A DNA stretch of 35,035 nucleotides from Micromonospora sp. MH99. GTDB taxonomy: Bacteria; Actinomycetota; Actinomycetes; Mycobacteriales; Micromonosporaceae. The position numbers were made by a program, and so were the translations under genes. Below, piece by piece: positions 30,443 to 35,035 of the stretch. The stretch is taken from contig NZ_MUZA01000066.1 of the NCBI RefSeq assembly GCF_021442385.1, positions 1-35,035 of the forward strand, given 5' to 3'. Positions within the stretch are counted from its first letter, which is position 1. Each line of letters starts with the position of its first letter. The notes under the pieces are model-generated. The model did not search any database. It had not been told where the DNA came from and was given only the letters and a program-made list of their open reading frames with translations.

Positions 30443-30593
30443 TCCGGCCCTGCGCCGTTGACGAGAAAAGCGCACGAGTGCCGCCTTGAGGCAACGTCCG
30501 CACTCCCGCACGTCACCAGACCCGCAACGTCCCGTCCCACCCAGACCCCGCCACGCCCGCACCTATCGCCGCCGTTGCACGACTTCGCCCCAG

Positions 30594-30654
30594 CGCCCCG
30601 CGCCCTGCGCCCTGCGACCCGCGCCCTGCGCCCCGCGCCCCGCGCCCCGCGCCC
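30594..30654. repeat. heptanucleotide tandem repeat
   Basis: About 8.7 copies of a 7-bp unit, CGCCCCG or CGCCCTG with one CGACCCG variant. It is non-coding and may vary in length between strains. Confidence 0.8.
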
Positions 30655-30657
30655 AAA

Positions 30658-30728
30658 ATCATCGCGACATCGGGGACCTTGCGGTTTCCGACGCGCAGGA
30701 GGCAGCGACATCGCCGATGTCGTGTGGA
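30658..30728. repeat. palindromic repeat element, second family member
   Basis: CGACATCGG at 30665-30673 pairs with CCGATGTCG at 30714-30722 across a 40-nt interior, and the right part also forms a local 17-bp palindrome (30706-30722). Its right end, read inverted, starts GATCCACAC, the same as the left end of the element at 8879-8952. Confidence 0.5.
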
Positions 30729-31143
30729 TCTCCGCGACGAATCGGCCGATCGGCGCGGACGCGGCAGGCCCGCCCCTCGGGTCGCGCTCGCCCGCGATGG
30801 CGTGCGCGACGGCCGCGCGCGGGGGTCGGGGCGGCTGCCGTACCTGCTGGGAGGACTTTTGTCAGGTGGAGCGAAGCTTCTGCTCGTCGAGACGGAGCTT
30901 TGCCTTCGCCCGGAGGCAAGGGTAAGGTCGATTTTTAGATAGAAGGTTGCCCATTCGTCGATCAGCCTGCCTGCCTCCCTTGCCGGGTCGGCCGCGGTCC
31001 CCCTTCAGGGGCGCCGACCGCGCCCACGCGTCGTCCTCACCGTCCCGCCGGAGCACGCCTCCGGCCGGTTCAGCGCGCTCCGGCACCGGCAAGCGGTCGA
31101 CAGCTGCCGACGGCACACCAGCCGTCAGGAAGGGACCACCACC

Positions 31144-32118
31144 ATGGATCACCAGACCAACCGCTCGGAGCCGACAGCGACCTCCGAGTCGGTCAGTCGG
31201 CGCGGACTGCTCCGCGCCGCGACCGTCTCCGCCGCAGCCGTCGGCGCCGCCGGGCTTCTCGCCGGCCGGGCGAGCGCCGCGCCCGTCGGCGACACCGCCG
31301 CCCGGGGTCAGTCCCACGGCCGGCGTCGGGTGCCGGTGGACCGCATCAGCATCCAGCTCTACACCGTGCGCGACCAGCTGGCCGCCGACCTGCCCGGCAC
31401 CCTGACGGCCCTGCGGCGCATCGGCTACCGGCGAGTGGAGCACGCCGGCTTCGTGGGGCGTACGGCGGCGGAGTTCCGGGCCGCGCTCGACGCGGCCGGG
31501 CTGCGCTCCACCTCCGGTCACACCGGCATCCCGCAGCCGTTCGACGCCGCCACCTGGGAACGTGCGCTCGAGGACGCCAACACTGTCGGCTGCGAGAAGA
31601 TCGTCCACCCGTACTTCGGTCGGGACGCCGAGGGGCGTCCGTACCGGAACCCCGCCGTCTACCGGGCCCTGGCCCGGGATCTCAACCAGGCGGGCCGGCT
31701 GGCCCAGCGCGCCGGGCTCGATTTCGGCTACCACAACCACCAGCTGGAGTTCGTGCCGCTTACCGACGGCTCGACCGGCTTCGAGATCCTCACCGGGCAG
31801 ACCGATCCCCGGCTGGTCCACTTCGAGCTCGACCTGTACTGGACCTGGCGAGGGGCGCACGACCCGGTCGACGTGATCCGGGCCAACCGCGGCCGGATCC
31901 GCCAGGTGCACGTCAAGGACCTGGACGTCGAGGGTGGCTTCGCGGACCTGGGCGACGGTGTCATCGACTTCGGCCGGATCTTCGACCACGAGCGGGAGGC
32001 GGGCATCGAGGAGTACATCGTGGAGCGGGACGACGCGGGCACCCCGCCACGCGCCCCCGCCGACGCCCTCGACACCGCCCGGGTCGGCTTCGACTACCTC
32101 GCCGCACTCCGGTACTGA
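31144..32118 (+). CDS. TAT-exported sugar phosphate isomerase/epimerase-like protein
   Basis: A 324-aa protein of the AP-endonuclease-2/xylose-isomerase-like TIM-barrel superfamily. A twin-arginine signal reads SRRGLLRAAT (Arg19-Arg20) with a hydrophobic run and cleavage near ASAAP. The barrel (from about residue 65) has candidate metal ligands in RVEHAGF, GYHNHQLEF, FELDLYW, QVHVKDLD and EYIVERDD. Export folded through Tat suits a metal-loaded barrel. Family members isomerise or epimerise sugars, and those with Tat signals are common in actinobacteria, but the substrate is unknown. GGAAGGG precedes the ATG. It converges with the beta-helix gene. Confidence 0.9.
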   Translation: MDHQTNRSEPTATSESVSRRGLLRAATVSAAAVGAAGLLAGRASAAPVGDTAARGQSHGRRRVPVDRISIQLYTVRDQLAADLPGTLTALRRIGYRRVEHAGFVGRTAAEFRAALDAAGLRSTSGHTGIPQPFDAATWERALEDANTVGCEKIVHPYFGRDAEGRPYRNPAVYRALARDLNQAGRLAQRAGLDFGYHNHQLEFVPLTDGSTGFEILTGQTDPRLVHFELDLYWTWRGAHDPVDVIRANRGRIRQVHVKDLDVEGGFADLGDGVIDFGRIFDHEREAGIEEYIVERDDAGTPPRAPADALDTARVGFDYLAALRY

Positions 32119-32180
32119 CCACCTCGGGGACCACCTGACGACGAACCGGGCCGTACGCCGCCGCTGCGCGTCGCACCACA

Positions 32181-32220
32181 GGTGCCCACCCTGGCGACGG
32201 CCGTCGCCAGGGTGGGCACC
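32181..32220. terminator. 40-bp perfect palindrome, bidirectional terminator
   Basis: Two 20-bp arms (32181-32200 and 32201-32220) are exactly complementary with no spacer. It sits between two convergent genes, 13 bp from the end of the beta-helix gene. A hairpin would form a short loop at the centre. Probably a strong bidirectional terminator. Confidence 0.8.
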
Positions 32221-32233
32221 GTAGCCGGGTCGC

Positions 32234-33919
32234 TCAGGTCCAGTCGCTGTCGACGTGGTTGTCCCGCCAGCGTCCGCCCACCGGCGGGGTGTCCAGCCGC
32301 ATCCCCTCGTCGGCGTTGCCGGCGAGGTCGTTGTCCTCGACCCGGCAGTCCACACAACTGCCGCGGTCGGTGATCCACAGCCCGTGCGTCTGGGTCTGGT
32401 GGTCGTGGTTGTCCCAGATCCGGTTGCCGCGAATCGTGGCCGAGTCGAACGGCGCGTCGATGGTGATGCCGGCCCGCCGCTGCGGTGCGGCACCCAGTTC
32501 GTATCGACATCCCGGTGGCGGGATGTCGCCGCTCCACGCGCTGAACGCGTCCGGGCGGACCGGGGCGAGGGTGAGTTCGTCGCCGGTGTTGGAGGCGACC
32601 ATGGCGACGGCACGTCCGACCCGCAGCACCTTGCCCCGGTGCCCGTCGTGCGGCCAGGCGGCCGACCGGTCCACCAGCGACCGCTCGCCGTAGCGCACGG
32701 CGTCACCCGTCCCGCCGGTGCCTTCGGCGTACTGCTGCCCGTTGTTGCGGATCCGGTTGTTGAGCACCACCGTGTCGGTCATCTGGTGATCGACGCGCAC
32801 CGCGTCCAACCCGTTGCCCCAGAGCTCGTTGCTCTCGATCACCACGTCCCGGATCGCGCCCCGGTAGCCGCGCCCGAGGTCCCGCGTGTGATATCCGTGC
32901 TGGCCGTTGCCGCTGATCCGGTTGCCCCGGACGGTGTACGGGCCCGGGGTGTTGCCGATGCTGACCCCGTCGCGCAGGTTGCCGTCGATGACGCAGTCGG
33001 TGAGCAGCCCACCCCGGCCCGCCACCGACGCCGTGCCCTGCGACGACACGTCGAAGCCGGTCTCCAGGTTGCCGGTCATCGTGCAGGCCGAGACGATCAG
33101 ACCGTCGGCGCCCCAGTCGGAGATGCCGAACCGGTTGCCCTGGCTGTGGCAGCCGACGATGCGGTAGCCGCGTGGCGGCTCCCAGTAGTCCTTCTGCAGC
33201 TCCAGGAAGATCCCGTTGGTGCCGTTGGCCAGGGCGGTGCAGTTGGCGATGGTCAACCGCTCCACCGGCCCCCACCCGCCGATACCGACCCCGATGCCGG
33301 CGCCGCCGATCTGCTCGCCGTTGTCGAGGCGACCACAGCCGACAGTCACCACGCCGTCGATCAGCGAATCCTGCAGGAAGTCGCAGCCCAACCCGGTGGC
33401 GGCGGTGTGGTGGATGTAGAGGTTGCGAAAGACGCCCCGCACCACGTACTGCAGGCCGAGGCCCTTGGCCAGGTAGTTGTACTCGGCCATCGCCACGCCG
33501 GAGCCGTCGATCTGGAAGTCGGCGAAGGTGCAGTCGGCGATGTGCCGGTCCCGGTCCGCGCCGTGCTGCACGGTGGTCCAGAAGGCCAGCGGCGTCGGAT
33601 CGGCCCGGTTGCCCTCGTTGCTGAGCATGAACCGGGTCGCCGCCGGGCCGGCCCCGATCAGCGACACGCCGCTGCGCCACACCGTGCCCGCGTCCCGGAT
33701 CGAGTAGATGCCCGGCGGGCAGTAGATGACGCGGGCCCGCCCGTCCGAGGCGTACCCGGCGCCGAGACGGTCCACGAGGGCTGCCAACGCCGGCTGGTCG
33801 TTGGTCGCGCCGTCACCGGTCAGCCCGTACTCCAGCGCGTCGCAGTACAGCGGTGCGCCGGCCGCGGCGGGTCGCCGCACCCGTACCGAATTCAGTAGCA
33901 GCTCGTTCGCTACGACCAC
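32234..33919 (-). CDS. right-handed parallel beta-helix protein (pectate lyase-like fold)
   Basis: A 561-aa protein with no signal peptide. The N-terminal cap (EYGLTGDGATNDQPALAALVDRL, then PGIYSIRD) is the pectate-lyase-superfamily/GH55-like opening. The body (about 100-530) shows repeated short strands with Asn/Asp-Gly turns such as IVGCHSQGNRFGISDWG, TMTGNLETGFDVS, VIDGNLRDGVSIG, NRISGNGQHGYH, ESNELWGNGLDAVRV, NNRIRNNGQQYAEG and GNRIWDNHDHQTQTHGLWI. No catalytic Asp/His triplet could be fixed. The GTG at 33919 has GGGAG 8-9 nt upstream; the frame to 34201 has no domain. It could be a lyase, hydrolase or binding protein. Confidence 0.85.
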   Translation of the reverse strand: MVVANELLLNSVRVRRPAAAGAPLYCDALEYGLTGDGATNDQPALAALVDRLGAGYASDGRARVIYCPPGIYSIRDAGTVWRSGVSLIGAGPAATRFMLSNEGNRADPTPLAFWTTVQHGADRDRHIADCTFADFQIDGSGVAMAEYNYLAKGLGLQYVVRGVFRNLYIHHTAATGLGCDFLQDSLIDGVVTVGCGRLDNGEQIGGAGIGVGIGGWGPVERLTIANCTALANGTNGIFLELQKDYWEPPRGYRIVGCHSQGNRFGISDWGADGLIVSACTMTGNLETGFDVSSQGTASVAGRGGLLTDCVIDGNLRDGVSIGNTPGPYTVRGNRISGNGQHGYHTRDLGRGYRGAIRDVVIESNELWGNGLDAVRVDHQMTDTVVLNNRIRNNGQQYAEGTGGTGDAVRYGERSLVDRSAAWPHDGHRGKVLRVGRAVAMVASNTGDELTLAPVRPDAFSAWSGDIPPPGCRYELGAAPQRRAGITIDAPFDSATIRGNRIWDNHDHQTQTHGLWITDRGSCVDCRVEDNDLAGNADEGMRLDTPPVGGRWRDNHVDSDWT

Positions 33920-34001
33920 GGATCGGCTCCCTTCGACGCCTCCGGTGCGTACCGGCGGGGCCGACTTCCCGATGACGGGACCGCGAAACCCCGGGCCGCA
34001 C

Positions 34002-34039
34002 GCCGGCCCTGGCGCCGCGCGGGCGGTGCCAGGGCCGGC
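34002..34039. terminator. terminator of E2 gene
   Basis: A 12-bp perfect stem (34002-34013 with 34028-34039) lies 8 bp beyond the E2 stop on the minus strand. Confidence 0.8.
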
Positions 34040-34047
34040 GGTACGCG

Positions 34048-35035
34048 TCAGACGGCGGCGATCAGCAGCGCCGGACGCTCCACGCAGTCGGCGACGTGCC
34101 GCAGGAAGCCACCGGCCACCCCACCGTCGCAGACCCGGTGGTCGAAGGTGAGGCTCAGCTGGGTCACCTTGCGCACGGCCAACTGCCCGTCGACCACCCA
34201 CGGCTTGTCCACGATCCGGCCAACGCCGAGCAGGGCCGCCTCGGGGTGGTTGATGATCGGCGTGGAGCCGTCCACGCCGAACACCCCGTAGTTGTTCAGC
34301 GTAAAGGTGCCGCCGGTGAGCCGGGCCGGCGCGAGCGTCCCGGCCCGCGCCGCGGCGGTGGTCGCCGCCAGCTCGGCGGCCAGCTCGGCGGTGGTGAGTC
34401 GCTGGGCGTCGCGCAGCACCGGCACCAGCAGGCCCCGGTCGGTCTGCGCGGCGATGCCCAGGTGCACCCCGGCGGACTGGACGATCCGCTGACCCTCGGT
34501 GTCGACCCGGGAGTTGAGCTGCGGGAACCGGCGCAGGCCGCTGAGGCAGATCCGGGCCAGCAGGGCCAGGATGCTCACCGGCGCGTCGGGCGTCGCCGCG
34601 TTGATCGCCGCGCGGGTCTCCAGCAGCCCGGTGGCGTCGACGTCGACCCAGATGGTCACCTCGGGGATCTCCCGCCGGCTGCGGGAGAGCTTGTCGGCGA
34701 TCACCTTGCGCACGCCGGTGAGCGGGACGATCAGGTCGCCGTCGCCCTGCGGGGTCGGCTCGGCGTGCGGTTCCGGTACGGCGGCGAGCCGGGCGACGGG
34801 GACTGCCAGCGCCGCCTCGACGTCGGCGCGGCGGATCACACCGCCGGGCCCGGTGCCACGAACCGTGCCCAGGTCGACGCCGCGCTCGCGGGCCAGCCGA
34901 CGGACGATCGGCGAGATGACCAGTGCGCTCGCCGAGCGCACCTCGGCCGAGACGCTGCCGGCGACCGGGGCCGCCTGTGCCGCTGACGGGCCGGTGCCGC
35001 CCGCCGGGCCCGCGTCGGGCCGGACCGCGTCGGCC
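34048..35035 (-). CDS. dihydrolipoamide acyltransferase (E2) of a 2-oxoacid dehydrogenase complex, partial
   Basis: The 3' part of an E2 gene; the frame is open to the window edge (no start in view), so the N-terminal lipoyl domain lies outside. Visible are an Ala/Pro/Gly flexible linker (last 30 codons at the edge), the E3/E1-binding domain (ALVISPIVRRLARERGVDLGTVRGTGPGGVIRRADVEAAL), a second linker, and the acyltransferase core ending in the catalytic FDHRVCDGG (HxxxDG). The short GTG at 34941 is inside this frame and not the true start. Branched-chain or pyruvate complexes are both possible; the E1 genes are expected upstream, outside the window. Confidence 0.93.
   Translation of the reverse strand, partial: ADAVRPDAGPAGGTGPSAAQAAPVAGSVSAEVRSASALVISPIVRRLARERGVDLGTVRGTGPGGVIRRADVEAALAVPVARLAAVPEPHAEPTPQGDGDLIVPLTGVRKVIADKLSRSRREIPEVTIWVDVDATGLLETRAAINAATPDAPVSILALLARICLSGLRRFPQLNSRVDTEGQRIVQSAGVHLGIAAQTDRGLLVPVLRDAQRLTTAELAAELAATTAAARAGTLAPARLTGGTFTLNNYGVFGVDGSTPIINHPEAALLGVGRIVDKPWVVDGQLAVRKVTQLSLTFDHRVCDGGVAGGFLRHVADCVERPALLIAAV

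Larger units (their letters stand above)
30338..31143. other. gene-free stretch, 806 bp
   Basis: No open frame here has protein-like composition; the overlapping frames are Arg/Pro/Ala shadows. In order it holds the transpeptidase leader with a palindrome and direct repeat (30376-30442), a heptamer tract (30594-30654), an imperfect palindromic element (about 30658-30728), an AT-rich patch around 30925-30950 with TTTTTAGATAG, and the leader of the TAT-protein gene with GGAAGGG at the ribosome site. Confidence 0.7.

Noticed and set aside
30594..30654. Tandem heptamers as a CRISPR or origin iteron set
   Set aside because: Unit too short, no spacers, no DnaA boxes or replication gene nearby.
30862..32706. 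614-codon minus-strand frame over the TAT-protein gene and its leader
   Set aside because: Arg/Gly/Asp-rich without motifs; it lies opposite a gene with a clear Tat signal and barrel motifs.

Overview
The window reads as a chromosomal segment of a very high-GC actinobacterium, most likely Micromonosporaceae (Micromonospora or a close relative). The reasons are the extreme GC at third codon positions, an Lsr2 nucleoid protein, DevR-type and HspR-type regulatory motifs, many GTG starts, several probable leaderless genes (a TANNNT box 6-7 nt before the start codon), and GC-rich hairpin terminators that mostly lack U-tracts. No rRNA, tRNA, CRISPR array, transposase or phage gene was seen. The genus is inference; no database search was possible.

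Layout. 27-3010: an ArsR-type regulator, then an SDR oxidoreductase plus small ABM-like protein operon facing an XRE/MltR-type regulator across a promoter with palindromes. 3134-5362: a secreted GH43 enzyme behind a tandem LacI-like operator. 5457-8860: a 2H phosphoesterase, a DesK/LuxR-type two-component pair and a divergent polytopic membrane protein. 9023-13994: a DEAD-box helicase, a DoxX-like protein, Lon protease behind a HAIR-like (HspR) site, and a small membrane protein. 14071-16969: manganese catalase, a soluble histidine kinase, a divergent response regulator and Lsr2. 17078-22254: a secreted protein with an Asn/Gly linker, a DUF2726-like protein, a secreted GH5-like protein with its active site replaced, and a PhyH dioxygenase carrying the same operator as the GH43 gene. 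22439-26634: an Asp23/DUF6286 fusion with AmaP, TerC, a CBS-BON protein and a DoxX protein flanking two DevR-like boxes. 26827-35035: an FKBP isomerase, a STAS protein, an SMP-30/strictosidine-synthase-like protein, a lipoprotein L,D-transpeptidase, an 806-bp gene-free stretch with repeats, a TAT-exported TIM-barrel protein, a beta-helix protein and the 3' part of a 2-oxoacid dehydrogenase E2 gene.

How it fits together. Most of the content is stress and envelope housekeeping: protein quality control, peroxide defence, envelope stress, hypoxia-type control and wall crosslinking. Carbohydrate genes are interspersed. The strongest cross-links are regulatory. An identical 12-bp palindrome lies before the GH43 and PhyH genes 19 kb apart. 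A DevR-like box pair lies between the CBS-BON and DoxX genes. A HAIR-like element lies before lon. The most unusual protein is the GH5-like one at 19654-21267, in which every canonical catalytic position I can align is substituted.
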